A stretch of DNA of 64,000 nt from DATARH01 sp036268075 (GCA_036268075.1 DATAUV010000133.1:1-64000); one strand, 5' to 3'; shown: positions 1 to 9,253, counted from the first letter of the stretch. The notes: generated by a model not told the origin, from the letters alone. Made by a program: numbers and translations.

Positions 1-1858
1 CGGTTTCAATCCCGAGCCGCTCGGCATCCGCGGGATGGATGTCGAGCAGCGGCTCGGACTGGTGCGTCATCAGGCGCGGCACCATCCCGGTGCGCGTCAT
101 CGTATGCCATTGGTCGCGCACCCGGCCGGTGTTCAGCACCAGCGGCCATTCCTGGTCGCTGCGCTGCGCCAGCGGACGGTAGGGGGTCGGGACGAGCCGG
201 GTCGCGAGCCGGGCGATGCGCCGTGTGCCGGCCGGAACGGCGCCGCTTTTCACGGGCCACTGCACGGGATCGAGCCGGTCGTATCCCGCGTCGCTCAGCG
301 CGGCGAGGCCACCAAGATCGAACAGCCGCTCGCCACCGTTCTCGAAGGCCGACAGGGCCGCGTGCTCGCGGAAAATGTCCGCGGGGCGGCGATAGGAAAA
401 CGCGCGGCCCCACCCCATGCGCCGCGCGACCTCGCACAGCATCCACCAATCGGGCCGCGCCGCGCCGGGCGGCTGGCGGAACGCGCGCTGGCGCGAGATG
501 CAGCGCTCGGAATTGGTCACCGTGCCGTCCTTCTCGCCCCAGCCGGCGGCGGGCAGGACGACATCGGCGAGCGCCGTGGTGTCGGTCGGCCAGCAATCGC
601 TGACGACGGTAAACGGGCAGCGGGCCAACGCCTCGCGGACCAGCCCGGCGCGCGGCATGCTGGCCGCGGGATTGGTGCCCATCACCCACAGCGCTTTCAC
701 CTCGCGGTCGAGCATCCGGTCGAACAGCTCGACCGCCTTGAGCCCCGGCCGGGCCGCCATGCGCGGCGCATCCCAGAACCGGCGCACGCGGTCGATATCC
801 GCCGGGTCAGTGAAGCTCATATGCGCGGCGAGCTGGTTGGCGAGCCCGCCGACCTCGCGCCCGCCCATCGCGTTGGGCTGCCCGGTCAGCGACAGCGGCC
901 CCATCCCCGGCCGGCCGATACGCCCCGTGGCGAGGTGGCAGTTGACGATCGCGTTGACCTTGTCGGTGCCGGCGGCCGACTGGTTTACGCCCTGCGAGTA
1001 GACCGTCACGGTGCGCTCGGTGGCGCCGAACCAGTCGTAGAACCGGGCGAGGTCGACCAGCGGCAGATCGGCGGTCGCCGCCGCCGCGGCAAGGGTCGGC
1101 GCGCAAGCGAGCGCCGCCTGGAGCGCGTCATCGAAACCGGCGGTGTGACGCTCGACCCACTTCGCATCGAGCGCGCCGGACTCGACCAGATGGACGAGCA
1201 GCCCGGCGAAGAGGGCCACGTCGCTACCGGGGCGCAAGGCCAGGTGCAGGTCGGCGTTCTCGCAGGTCGCGGTGCGGCGCGGGTCGATGACGACGATGCG
1301 GGTGCCGCGCGCCTGCCGGGCCGCGACGAGGCGCTGGTACAGCACCGGGTGGCACCACGCCATGTTGCTGCCGACCAGCACGACGAGGTCGGCCGTTTCG
1401 AGATCGTCGTAGCAGCCGGGGACGATGTCCTCGCCAAACGCCCGCACATGCCCGGCGACCGACGAGGCCATGCATAGCCGCGAATTGGTGTCGATGTTGG
1501 CGCTGCCGACGAACCCCTTCATCAGCTTGTTGGCGACGTAATAATCCTCGGTCAGGAACTGGCCGGAGACATAGAGCGCGACCGCGTCGGGGCCGTGCTC
1601 GGCGATCGTCCGGGCAAAGCGCCCGGCGATCAGGTCGAGCGCCTCGTCCCACCCCGCCTCGCGGCCGCCGATCGCGGGCCGCAGCAGCCGCCCCTCGGCA
1701 CCCAAGGTCTCGCCCAGCGCGGCGCCCTTCGAGCACAGCCGGCCGCGATTGGCCGGGTGGTCGGGATCACCGGCGATCGTCCCGTCGGCGGCGACCCGCA
1801 CCCCGCAACCGACACCGCAATAAGGACAGGTGGTGGAGACCGCCCCAGCCTCTGTCAC
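1..1858 (-). CDS. nasA: Assimilatory nitrate reductase catalytic subunit, N-terminal part
   Basis: Molybdopterin enzyme that reduces nitrate to nitrite in the cytoplasm. About 619 N-terminal residues are visible; the rest lies off the left edge. Translation from a GTG at 1858 gives CPYCGVGCG at residues 11-19 and NRGRLCSKG with Cys42, the four-cysteine [4Fe-4S] signature (Cys11, 14, 18, 42) of the NasA/NapA/FdhF family. Further in, VLVGSNMAWCHPVLYQR is a typical Mo-bisMGD-binding segment. The GTG overlaps the nirD stop (GTGA), so the genes are translationally coupled. Gene order narK-nirB-nirD-nasA on one strand fits an assimilatory, NADH-linked nitrate operon. The long open frames on the opposite strand are shadows. 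Confidence 0.93.
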   Translation of the reverse strand, partial: MTEAGAVSTTCPYCGVGCGVRVAADGTIAGDPDHPANRGRLCSKGAALGETLGAEGRLLRPAIGGREAGWDEALDLIAGRFARTIAEHGPDAVALYVSGQFLTEDYYVANKLMKGFVGSANIDTNSRLCMASSVAGHVRAFGEDIVPGCYDDLETADLVVLVGSNMAWCHPVLYQRLVAARQARGTRIVVIDPRRTATCENADLHLALRPGSDVALFAGLLVHLVESGALDAKWVERHTAGFDDALQAALACAPTLAAAAATADLPLVDLARFYDWFGATERTVTVYSQGVNQSAAGTDKVNAIVNCHLATGRIGRPGMGPLSLTGQPNAMGGREVGGLANQLAAHMSFTDPADIDRVRRFWDAPRMAARPGLKAVELFDRMLDREVKALWVMGTNPAASMPRAGLVREALARCPFTVVSDCWPTDTTALADVVLPAAGWGEKDGTVTNSERCISRQRAFRQPPGAARPDWWMLCEVARRMGWGRAFSYRRPADIFREHAALSAFENGGERLFDLGGLAALSDAGYDRLDPVQWPVKSGAVPAGTRRIARLATRLVPTPYRPLAQRSDQEWPLVLNTGRVRDQWHTMTRTGMVPRLMTHQSEPLLDIHPADAERLGIET

Positions 1859-2205
1859 GCCGCCCTCTCGCCGACCCCGAGCGCCGCCGCCGACAGGAAC
1901 ACGCGGCCCGCGCGCACCCTGACCGGGACGACCGGAACCCGGCCCTCGTCCGGCGCCTCGGCCTCGCCGGTTTCGAGGTCGATGACCCAGCCATGCAACG
2001 GACAGGCAATCGCGCAGCCCTGCACGATCCCCTCCGACAGCGGCCCCGCCTTGTGCGGGCAGCGGTCGACCAGCGCGAAGACCCGGTCGTCGGCGGTGCG
2101 GAACACCGCGACCGGCACGTCGCCACCCGCCCCCTTCACCCGCCGCGCGCCGCGCCTCGGGATGTCGACGAGGCGTCCGACCTCGACCCAGCGATCCGAG
2201 GGCAT
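1855..2205 (-). CDS. nirD: Nitrite reductase (NADH) small subunit, Rieske type
   Basis: Small partner of NirB in assimilatory nitrite reduction, 116 residues. The Rieske-type pair CPHKAGPL and CPLHGW is intact, so this protein should bind a [2Fe-2S] cluster. From family knowledge, enterobacterial NirD lacks these ligands, so this is the cluster-bearing kind of NirD. The gene starts 3 nt after the nirB stop and its stop overlaps the GTG of nasA, which places it inside one transcription unit. Length and position between nirB and nasA match alphaproteobacterial nitrate assimilation operons. Confidence 0.92.
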   Translation of the reverse strand: MPSDRWVEVGRLVDIPRRGARRVKGAGGDVPVAVFRTADDRVFALVDRCPHKAGPLSEGIVQGCAIACPLHGWVIDLETGEAEAPDEGRVPVVPVRVRAGRVFLSAAALGVGERAA

Positions 2206-2208
2206 GGC

Positions 2209-4665
2209 TCACTCCACCTCGGCCAGCGCGCGGTACTCGTGTGCCTCGGCGCCGCCGGCGCGCTGACGCCACGGATCGATTTGCACCGGAAGCTGGGATT
2301 CGTGGAAACGGGCATAGAGGGCGCGGCGGTTGTCGGAATCGTCGACGAGCCGTTCGCGCACATACTCGATCCCGCGCCGCGCGACCCACGGGGCCGTGCG
2401 CTCGAGATAGCGCGCCTCCTCGCGATAAAGCTGGAGGACGGCGCCGACATATTCGAGCACCTCCGCCTCCGTCGCGACGCGGACGAGATGGTCGGTGACG
2501 CGCACCTCGATCCCGCCATTGCCGCCGACGACGATGTCGTATCCGGCATCGACGCACACCACGCCGATATCCTTGATCGTCGCCTCGGCGCAGTTGCGCG
2601 GGCAGCCGGAGACCGCGAGCTTGACCTTGTGCGGAGTCCACGAGCCCCAGCACATCTGTTCGATCTTGACGCCGAGCCCGGTTGAATCCTGGGTCCCGAA
2701 CCGGCACCATTCGCTGCCGACGCAGGTCTTTACGGTGCGGAGGCCCTTGGCGTAGGCGTGGCCCGAGACAAGACCGGCCTGGTTCAAATCGGCCCAGACG
2801 TTCGGCAATTGATCCTTGCCGACGCCGAGCATGTCGATGCGCTGGCCGCCGGTGATCTTGACCGTCGGGATCGCGTATTTCTCGACCGCGTTGGCGATCG
2901 CGCGCAATTCGGTCGGATTGGTGAGCCCGCCCCACATCCGGGGCACGACCGAAAACGTGCCGTCCTTCTGGATGTTGGCGTGCGCCCGCTCGTTGATAAA
3001 GCGCGATTGCGGGTCGTCGCGGTAGGTCGCGGGCCAGGCGCAAACGAGGTAGTAGTTCAGCGCCGGGCGGCATTTCTGGCACCCGTCCGCGGTCTTCCAG
3101 CCGAGCGCCTCGCGAATTTCGGCGATTGTCATGAGGCCCCGCGCCAGGATCGAGGCGCGCACGGAATCGTGGCCGTGATCGGTGCAGTTGCACATCGGCG
3201 GATCGGGGTTGTGCACGACGGTGCCGCCCATATGCGCGAGGATCGCCTCGACCTTGGCCGTGCATTGCCCGCACGAGGCCGAGGCCTTGGTGTGCGCGCG
3301 CACCGCGTCGAGCGTCGAGAGACCGCGGGCGGCGATGATCTCGCGGATGCGGCCCTTGGTGACGCCGTTGCAATCGCAGATCTGCTCGCTGTCGGGCATC
3401 GCCGCGATGTCGAGCGCCGCCGCCGGGGCGCCGGCCGCCTCGGCGAAGGCGCGGCCGAAGACGAGCTGGTCGCGAAAGGCCGACACGTCGGCCTTCTCGC
3501 GCATGAGCTGCACGTACCAGGGGCCGTCGGCGGCGCTGCCGTAGAGCACGCTGCCGACGACGCGGTTGTCGCGCAGGACGACTTTTTTGTACACGCCCCG
3601 CTTGGCGTCGTGCAGCGTGATCTCGTCGTCGGCCTCGTCGGCGGCGGCGAGCGCGCCGGCCGAGAACACGTCGATGCCGGTGATCTTGAGCATGGTGAAG
3701 ACCGGCGGCGGCACATAGGCCGCCTCGTCGTCGCCGGCGAGCCGGGCGCCGCATACCTTCGCCTGCTCCCAGATCGGCGCGACGAGGCCGAAGACCTGGC
3801 CGTTATGCTCGATGCACTCGCCGACCGCGTAGATGTCGGGGGCGCTGGTGCGCATGTCGTCGCCGACCAGGATGCCGCGGTTGATTTCGAGCTTGGCGGC
3901 GCGGGCGAGGTCGATATTCGGACGGATGCCGATCGCCAGCACGACGAGGTCGGCCGGGATCTCGCGGCCGTCGGCGAGCTGAACCCCTTCGGCGCGCTCG
4001 GTGCCGATGATCTCCTCGGTCTGGCCGTTGGTGAAAAAGGCGATGCCGCGCGCGTCGAGATCGCGCTGCAGCAATTCGCCTGCCGCGGTGTCGAGCTGGC
4101 GGTCCATCAGCGTCGGCATCAGATGCACGACCGCGACCGCCATCCCGCGCCGCTTGAGCCCCCAGGCCGCTTCGAGGCCGAGCAGCCCGCCGCCGATCAC
4201 GACGGCGCGGTGATGCTTGCCCGAAGCGGCGATCATCGCCTCGACATCGGCGATGTCGCGAAAGGCGTGGACGCCCGGGAGGCCGAGCCCCGGGATCGGC
4301 GGCGCCAGCGGCTTCGACCCGGTCGCGAGCAGCAGCTTGTCGTAGGCGCGGGTCTCGCCGCCGACGGTTACCGTCTTGGCCCCCGGGTCGATCGCGGTCA
4401 CCTGGCTTCCGGTGATCAGCTCGATACCGGTTTCCTCGTACCAGTCGAAGGGGTTGATGACGATCTCATCGACCGTCTTCTCGCCGGCCAGCACCGACGA
4501 CAGCATGATGCGGTTGTAGTTCGGGTGCGGCTCGGCGCCGATGACGGTGATGCGGTAGCGGTCGGGCGCGCGGCGCAGCAGCTCCTCGACCGTCCGCATC
4601 GCCGCCATGCCGTTGCCCACGACGACGAGGCGTTCGCGCGGCACCTTTTCGAGGTAGGTGTCCAT
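2209..4665 (-). CDS. nirB: Nitrite reductase (NADH) large subunit
   Basis: Reduces nitrite to ammonium with NADH; 818 residues from the ATG at 4665, chosen because the product then starts MDTYLEKVPRERLVVVGNGMA and lies 5 nt after the narK stop. Domains in order: FAD/NAD(P)-binding oxidoreductase (GNGMA near the start, GGGLLGLEAA around residue 150), two BFD-like [2Fe-2S] segments (CDCNGVTKG...CGQC and CNCTDHGHD...CQKC), then the nitrite/sulfite reductase fold. The siroheme-[4Fe-4S] ligands are Cys648 and Cys654 (CVGSEWC) and Cys688 and Cys692 (CPRNC). All key residues are present, so the enzyme should be functional. A longer upstream start is open but would overlap narK. Confidence 0.95.
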   Translation of the reverse strand: MDTYLEKVPRERLVVVGNGMAAMRTVEELLRRAPDRYRITVIGAEPHPNYNRIMLSSVLAGEKTVDEIVINPFDWYEETGIELITGSQVTAIDPGAKTVTVGGETRAYDKLLLATGSKPLAPPIPGLGLPGVHAFRDIADVEAMIAASGKHHRAVVIGGGLLGLEAAWGLKRRGMAVAVVHLMPTLMDRQLDTAAGELLQRDLDARGIAFFTNGQTEEIIGTERAEGVQLADGREIPADLVVLAIGIRPNIDLARAAKLEINRGILVGDDMRTSAPDIYAVGECIEHNGQVFGLVAPIWEQAKVCGARLAGDDEAAYVPPPVFTMLKITGIDVFSAGALAAADEADDEITLHDAKRGVYKKVVLRDNRVVGSVLYGSAADGPWYVQLMREKADVSAFRDQLVFGRAFAEAAGAPAAALDIAAMPDSEQICDCNGVTKGRIREIIAARGLSTLDAVRAHTKASASCGQCTAKVEAILAHMGGTVVHNPDPPMCNCTDHGHDSVRASILARGLMTIAEIREALGWKTADGCQKCRPALNYYLVCAWPATYRDDPQSRFINERAHANIQKDGTFSVVPRMWGGLTNPTELRAIANAVEKYAIPTVKITGGQRIDMLGVGKDQLPNVWADLNQAGLVSGHAYAKGLRTVKTCVGSEWCRFGTQDSTGLGVKIEQMCWGSWTPHKVKLAVSGCPRNCAEATIKDIGVVCVDAGYDIVVGGNGGIEVRVTDHLVRVATEAEVLEYVGAVLQLYREEARYLERTAPWVARRGIEYVRERLVDDSDNRRALYARFHESQLPVQIDPWRQRAGGAEAHEYRALAEVE

Positions 4666-4670
4666 CGCCG

Positions 4671-6053
4671 CTACACCCGCGCCGCGGCGAGGCTCGGCGC
4701 CTGGCGGGCGAGGAAACTCTTGCGCAAATAGTACCACCAGGTCAGCGCGATGCAGCTCGCGTAGAAGCCGAGAAAGACCTCCAGCGCGGCATAGGGCCCG
4801 CCGGTCGCCGCGATCGAGGCGCCGAACCCGCGTGGGATCAGATACCCGCCGCAGGCCCCCACCGCCGAGGTAAAGCCGATCACCGCGGCGCTTTCGGTCG
4901 CGGCCGATTTCAACGCCGCAGCCTTACCCGCCTCGCCCTTCGCCTCGCGCAGTTTCGCCTCGCGGAAGATCGACGGGATCATCCGGAAGGTCGAGCCGTT
5001 GCCGATCCCGGTGGTCACGAACAGCACCAGGAACATGACCAGGAAATCGGGAAAGCTCTTCGCCTCGAGGTAGTGCATCGCGCCGACCGTCGCCGCGCCC
5101 ATCGCGACGAAATTCCAGAACGTCACCCGCGCCCCGCCGATCTTGTCGGCGAGCATCCCGCCGAGCGGCCGCACCACCGATCCCACCAGCGGCCCGAGAA
5201 ACGCGATGCCGATCGTGACCCCTGGAAACTGCGTCTTGATCAAAAGCGGGAACGCCGCCGAATACCCGATGAACGAGCCGAACGTGCCGATATAGAGCCA
5301 CGACATCACCCAGGTGTGCTTGCGCCGGGTGATGATGACCTGATCTCGAAACGTCGAGCGCGCCGTCGAGAGGTTGTTCATGCGGCGATAGGCGCCCCAG
5401 ATCGCCAGCGCGATCAGCGGCAGCCACATCAGCCCGGCGTTTTGCAGGTAAATCCCGGTCGTCCCCTGCGGCGCGCCGAGATAGAGGCTGAGCCAGCCGG
5501 CGGCGATCAAAATCGGGGTCAAAAGCTGCACCACGCTGACGCCGATATTGCCGCCGGCCGCGTTCATGCCCAATGCCCAGCCCTTCATCCGGTCCGGATA
5601 GAAGAACGAGATGTTGGCCATGCTGGAGGCGAAATTGCCGCCGCCGAGCCCCGCCGAGGCGGCGACGACCAGCATCACCCAGTACGGCGTCTCCGGGTGG
5701 GTGACGAAATACGCGAGCGCCAGGGTCGGGATCAGCAGCATCGTCGCGCTGACCACGGTCCAGTTCCGTCCGCCGAATTTGGGCACGGCAAACGTGTACG
5801 GAAACCGCATCAGCGAGCCGATCAGCCCGGGCAGCGCGACGAGCTGGAAAAGCTGGTCGGTGGTATAGTTGAACCCGGCCTGCGGCAGCTTGGTCGCGAC
5901 GATGCTCCAGATCAGCCAGACCGAGAACCCGACATGCTCGGCGAGGATCGACCAGATCAGGTTGCGTCGGGCGATCGCCTTGCCCTTCGCCTCCCAGAAT
6001 GCCGTGTCCTCCGGGTTCCACTCCGATATCCAGGCGGTCTCACGCGCACTCAT
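4671..6053 (-). CDS. narK: MFS nitrate/nitrite transporter
   Basis: Inner-membrane carrier of the NarK/NrtP family, 460 residues with about twelve hydrophobic segments. The stretch GLGGGNFASSMANISFFYP matches the nitrate-signature region of the family, and a second glycine-rich nitrate signature (GIGNGSTFRMIPSIF) lies in the C-terminal half. It is the first gene of the operon and supplies nitrate to NasA and removes or re-imports nitrite. The start MSARETAWISEWNPED is typical of proteobacterial homologues. An enzyme operon with the carrier placed first is common in assimilatory systems. Confidence 0.93.
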   Translation of the reverse strand: MSARETAWISEWNPEDTAFWEAKGKAIARRNLIWSILAEHVGFSVWLIWSIVATKLPQAGFNYTTDQLFQLVALPGLIGSLMRFPYTFAVPKFGGRNWTVVSATMLLIPTLALAYFVTHPETPYWVMLVVAASAGLGGGNFASSMANISFFYPDRMKGWALGMNAAGGNIGVSVVQLLTPILIAAGWLSLYLGAPQGTTGIYLQNAGLMWLPLIALAIWGAYRRMNNLSTARSTFRDQVIITRRKHTWVMSWLYIGTFGSFIGYSAAFPLLIKTQFPGVTIGIAFLGPLVGSVVRPLGGMLADKIGGARVTFWNFVAMGAATVGAMHYLEAKSFPDFLVMFLVLFVTTGIGNGSTFRMIPSIFREAKLREAKGEAGKAAALKSAATESAAVIGFTSAVGACGGYLIPRGFGASIAATGGPYAALEVFLGFYASCIALTWWYYLRKSFLARQAPSLAAARV

Positions 6054-6211
6054 CCGATTTGTCCTCCTCCGGCCGACCCGTGTTGCGCCGCAGCGCTCGA
6101 TGCGGAGGATCAGAGCAAGCGTCGTGCCATCGGGATCGGGCTCTTTCGCTGACTGCGAAAGCTTAGGCTATCGGCCGCGATTGCTCAGTTTAGAGGCTCC
6201 GCGGACGAAAT

Positions 6212-6226
6212 TTGTGCATTGCACAA
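6212..6226. promoter_or_regulatory. Perfect palindrome in the narK upstream region
   Basis: TTGTGC-ATT-GCACAA is a perfect 6-bp inverted repeat with a 3-nt spacer, 159 nt upstream of the narK start and about 90 nt upstream of the divergent amidohydrolase start. It lies in the only divergent promoter region of the nitrate cluster (6054-6316), so it may be an operator for either side. It does not match the NtrC consensus as I know it. No further structured feature was recognised in this 263-nt region. Confidence 0.4.
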
Positions 6227-6316
6227 TATTTGAGCAGAGGGCACGCGAGCCGCCATAGCTGACACCCGCCGCCAATGCCGCTAGCATTCCGCCACGCGCG
6301 CTTAGGATCCTCCGCC

Positions 6317-7141
6317 ATGCAAATCGTCGACGCCCAGATCCACACCTGGGGAACCGGATTGCCGAGCAACCTGTCGCACCGGCAGGTGACGCATTTCACC
6401 CCCGAGGAGGCGCTCGCGCTGATGGACGAGGGCGGGGTCGACGCCGCGGTGATCCACCCGCCGGGCTGGGACCCGAACGCGACCGAGATGGCGTTCAAGG
6501 CGGTGCGGGACTTTCCCGGCCGCTTTGCGATCCTGGGGTCGCTGCCGCTCGACAACCCGGGTTCCCGCGCCCGCATCGCGACGTGGCGCGACCAGCCGGG
6601 GATGCTGGGGCTGCGCTATGGCTTTCTGCACGATCCCGCCCGCCGGCGCCTCGCCGACGGCGAGTACGACTGGCTGTTCGCCGAGGCCGAGAAGGCCGGC
6701 GTGCCGGTCGCGTGCCTGGCGACGGACTCGCTGGCGGTGCTGGGCAAGCTGGCCGAGCGCCACCCGGGACTGCACCTGACGATCGACCATCTCGGCGGCC
6801 GCGGCGGCCTCACGACGCTCAAGGACCACGCCGCGATGACGCATATGCCGGAGCTGCTGGCGCTGGCGCGGCTCCCCAATGTCGGGGTCAAGGCGACCGG
6901 CGCGCCGGGCTATTCGGCCGAGGGTTACCCGTACCCGATCATGCAGGGCTATCTGAAACAGATCTTCGACGCGTTCGGCCCGCACCGGATGTTCTGGGGC
7001 ACCGACATCACCAAGATGCCATGCTCGTGGCGCCAATGCGTGTCGATGTTCACCGAAGAACTGCCGTGGCTGAACGAGGCCGACAAGCGGCTGGTGATGG
7101 GCGAGGCGCTGTGCGCCTGGTGGGGCTGGAACCGGAAATAG
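6317..7141 (+). CDS. Amidohydrolase family (TIM-barrel metal-dependent hydrolase)
   Basis: 274 residues starting MQIVDAQIHTWG; the D-x-Q-I-H-T motif at residues 5-10 replaces the usual HxH near the N-terminus, as in amidohydrolase-2 (PF04909-type) proteins. Later landmarks are LTIDHLGG and FWGTDITKMPCSW, the latter carrying the family's C-terminal Asp. An upstream ATG at 6275 is open, but the chosen start fits the family and has AGGA about 10 nt before it. The gene is followed after 11 nt by the SDR gene, so the two are probably one operon. The substrate is unknown; such proteins often hydrolyse lactones or decarboxylate small aromatic or unsaturated acids. Confidence 0.85.
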   Translation: MQIVDAQIHTWGTGLPSNLSHRQVTHFTPEEALALMDEGGVDAAVIHPPGWDPNATEMAFKAVRDFPGRFAILGSLPLDNPGSRARIATWRDQPGMLGLRYGFLHDPARRRLADGEYDWLFAEAEKAGVPVACLATDSLAVLGKLAERHPGLHLTIDHLGGRGGLTTLKDHAAMTHMPELLALARLPNVGVKATGAPGYSAEGYPYPIMQGYLKQIFDAFGPHRMFWGTDITKMPCSWRQCVSMFTEELPWLNEADKRLVMGEALCAWWGWNRK

Positions 7142-7152
7142 GGGATACCGTA

Positions 7153-7998
7153 ATGAAGAACACGAAGGGCAAGAAAGTCGCCGTGGTGATCGGCGCGACG
7201 TCGAAGTGGCAGGCGGACGGCCGGATGACCAATATGCTGCACGGTCACGCGGTCGACCCCAACGTGGTGCCGGTGGGCGTGCAGTGGGGCGTCGGCGGGG
7301 CGATCGCGCAGAAATTCGCCGCGGAAGGCTTTTTCACCGTGGTGACGACGCGCACCGAGAGCAACGCGTCGGGGCTTGCCCAGGCGATCCGCGACCAGGG
7401 CGGCGAGTCGATGATCGTCGAGCTCGACCTCAGCTCGGACGAGTCGATTGCGAACGCGTTCAAGACGATCCGCGCCGAGGCCGGCGAGCCCGAGGCGGTG
7501 ATCTACAACGCCGGCTATCTCGACGGCCGCGAGCTGCCGGCCGATAAGGAATTGCTCGAATACGTCCCGGTCCGGATCCTCGACACGGCGATCGCCGTCG
7601 CCATCCGCGGCCCGTTCCTGGTCGCCCAGGAGGTGCTGCCGGCGATGCGCAAGAGGGGCGAAGGCTCGTTCTTCTTCTCGAACAATTCGAGCTCCCTGCG
7701 CGGCCGCAAGCGCTACACCGGCAGTTCGCTTTACTATCCGCGCGTGATGATGCGGACGCTGAGCCAAGTGCTGACCGAGGAATATTCCGAGCACGGCGTG
7801 CACGTGGCGAACGTCATCATCGACGGCACGATCGATTCGCCGGGCACCCGCGCCCTGCCGCGCAACGCCAACCGCGGCGCGGAAATCATCAACGCCACCA
7901 AGATCGCCGAGGCGTTCTGGTATTTGCACACGCAGGACAAGACCTGCTGGAGCCACGAGATCCAACTGACGCCGAACCCGAACAAGCCGAGCTACTGA
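7153..7998 (+). CDS. SDR-fold oxidoreductase-like protein with degenerate active site
   Basis: 281 residues, starting MKNTKGKKVAVVIGATSKW. It has a Rossmann beginning, a shifted glycine-rich segment GVGGAIAQKFAAEGF, and the YNAGY segment that corresponds to NAG in short-chain dehydrogenases. Where the catalytic YxxxK is expected the sequence reads SLYYPRVMMRTLSQ: the lysine position is Arg and no Tyr stands four residues before it. Either the enzyme uses a variant geometry or it is no longer a classical dehydrogenase. It is co-oriented with, and 11 nt downstream of, the amidohydrolase, suggesting a joint catabolic step. Confidence 0.8.
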   Translation: MKNTKGKKVAVVIGATSKWQADGRMTNMLHGHAVDPNVVPVGVQWGVGGAIAQKFAAEGFFTVVTTRTESNASGLAQAIRDQGGESMIVELDLSSDESIANAFKTIRAEAGEPEAVIYNAGYLDGRELPADKELLEYVPVRILDTAIAVAIRGPFLVAQEVLPAMRKRGEGSFFFSNNSSSLRGRKRYTGSSLYYPRVMMRTLSQVLTEEYSEHGVHVANVIIDGTIDSPGTRALPRNANRGAEIINATKIAEAFWYLHTQDKTCWSHEIQLTPNPNKPSY

Positions 7999-8037
7999 TC
8001 CGGCATTGCGGGCGCGGCGGCTTGGCCGCGACGGGGA

Positions 8038-8421
8038 TTAGGGTTCGTCGATCACGCTGACATGGGCGGCGACGATGCGCCAACCCTGGTCGAGCCGCGC
8101 CCAGCTTTGCATCTGGCGGCCGATCTTGCCGGGCACGCTGTCGCGGTGGAACAGGGTCGAGGCGGTGGCGAAATCGTCGCCGTAGGTCGTGATCACGGTG
8201 CGCGACAGCCGCCGGGCCAGCCCGACGGATGGTCGAGCGCTGCGAAACGCGGCGATCTCGTCGCTGCCGTGCAGGATCTCGCCGATCCCGTAGCGGATCG
8301 TCAGGGGATTGTTCCAGAACAGCTCGGTCAGCGTCGCCACGTCGTTGCCGACCAGCGCCGCTTCATAGCGCCCGAACGCGGCCTCGATTTCGGCGACGAT
8401 TTGGGGATCGTTGATCTTCAC
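8038..8421 (-). CDS. HpxZ/AtzH-like protein (NTF2-like fold)
   Basis: 127 residues. The sequence from IVAEIEAAFGRYEAALVGND through LFWNNPLTIRYGIGE to WRIVAAHVSVID matches the AtzH-like/HpxZ group (DUF3225), small NTF2-like proteins that accompany amidases in oxalurate or cyanuric-acid type catabolism. Their own role is structural or accessory. It lies 16 nt downstream of the beta-barrel protein gene on the same strand and converges on the SDR gene. No amidase partner is adjacent here. Confidence 0.75.
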   Translation of the reverse strand: MKINDPQIVAEIEAAFGRYEAALVGNDVATLTELFWNNPLTIRYGIGEILHGSDEIAAFRSARPSVGLARRLSRTVITTYGDDFATASTLFHRDSVPGKIGRQMQSWARLDQGWRIVAAHVSVIDEP

Positions 8422-8437
8422 CGCCCTGCCCCTCTTC

Positions 8438-9085
8438 TCAACGCCGGTCTTGCTTGAGGAGACCGACCAGCGGGTTCGGCGTCGGCGGCGCGACCCGCCG
8501 CAGCGTGTTGGTGTCGCGGTGGTCGAATGCCGGCGTCTTGCCCTTCAGCGCCAGATCGGTGCGGGTCACATAGGTCCAGCCGCCGTCGGCATTGAAGGTG
8601 ATGTCGATGCGGTAATAATCGGTGCGGAACGCCTCTTCGAGGAAGGTCGTCGAGCAGATGCCAAAGCGGGTATCGCCGCGCCGCGCCTCGACCGAGATAT
8701 GGTCGTCGTCCGGCCTCGCCGTTCCGCCCGCCAGCACCACCTGGCCGCGCGGAATGGCGATCGTCTGCATGATCAGCCCGGTAGCCGGCTCCCACAGCCA
8801 ATAGCCGACCTGATCGTGGAAGGTGATGGCCTCCTCGGCCGTATTGATGTGGATGTGGTAGCGCAACCCGTAGAGAAGCTGGGGACCGTTGGCCTGGGGA
8901 TCGGTCGGCTCCATACGGATGTGTTCCCGATACACGCGGCGCTCGGGACCTTCGGCCTTGGGGGCAACGTCCACCCCCTGATCGGACTCCCAAACCCCGG
9001 CCAGCCGCCGCAACGGCCCCAGATTGGCCAGCGTATCCGGCGAGGCATCGGGTTCCGTGAAGATGTCGTCGGGGATATTCGGCAT
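8438..9085 (-). CDS. Heme-binding beta-barrel (FABP/nitrobindin-like) protein
   Basis: 215 residues. The segments LRRLAGVWESDQGVDVAPKA, LLYGLRYHIHIN and HDQVGYWLWEP match the lipocalin-like fold of the FABP/nitrobindin group (DUF1794 type). Some members bind heme through a C-terminal histidine; the ligand of this one cannot be told. It is probably cotranscribed with the downstream AtzH-like gene. The upstream region (9086-9186) shows no clear promoter and ends at the left boundary of the integrated element. Confidence 0.7.
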   Translation of the reverse strand: MPNIPDDIFTEPDASPDTLANLGPLRRLAGVWESDQGVDVAPKAEGPERRVYREHIRMEPTDPQANGPQLLYGLRYHIHINTAEEAITFHDQVGYWLWEPATGLIMQTIAIPRGQVVLAGGTARPDDDHISVEARRGDTRFGICSTTFLEEAFRTDYYRIDITFNADGGWTYVTRTDLALKGKTPAFDHRDTNTLRRVAPPTPNPLVGLLKQDRR

Positions 9086-9186
9086 AGGTTGCCCAATACA
9101 AATTGGCTTCGGCGAGATTGCGTCCTAGCCTCTACGATGACAAGCCATTGGCCCGTTGCGTGCTAAAATTATGAGAGCGGAGCCGG

Positions 9187-9235
9187 ATTGGCGTCCCCAA
9201 GGGGATTCGAACCCCTGTTACCGCCGTGAAAGGGC
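9187..9235. repeat. attL core: 49-bp copy of the tRNA-Glu 3' part
   Basis: Identical over 49 bp to 24450-24498 and diverging at once on both sides. It contains the CCA end, acceptor 3' strand, T-arm and the anticodon-loop part of tRNA-Glu in minus orientation. The 5' half of a tRNA is missing, so this copy is not a gene. Confidence 0.92.
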
Positions 9236-9253
9236 AATTTTAAAGACACCAGA

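Noticed and set aside
2758..4731. Long plus-strand open frame opposite nirB
   Set aside because: It is the GC-rich antisense shadow of nirB; composition is Arg/Asp/Val-rich with no domain, while the minus frame has all NirB motifs.
9187..9235. A second tRNA-Glu gene at the left end
   Set aside because: Only the 3' part is present; the 5' half and D-arm are missing, so it is an attachment-site copy.
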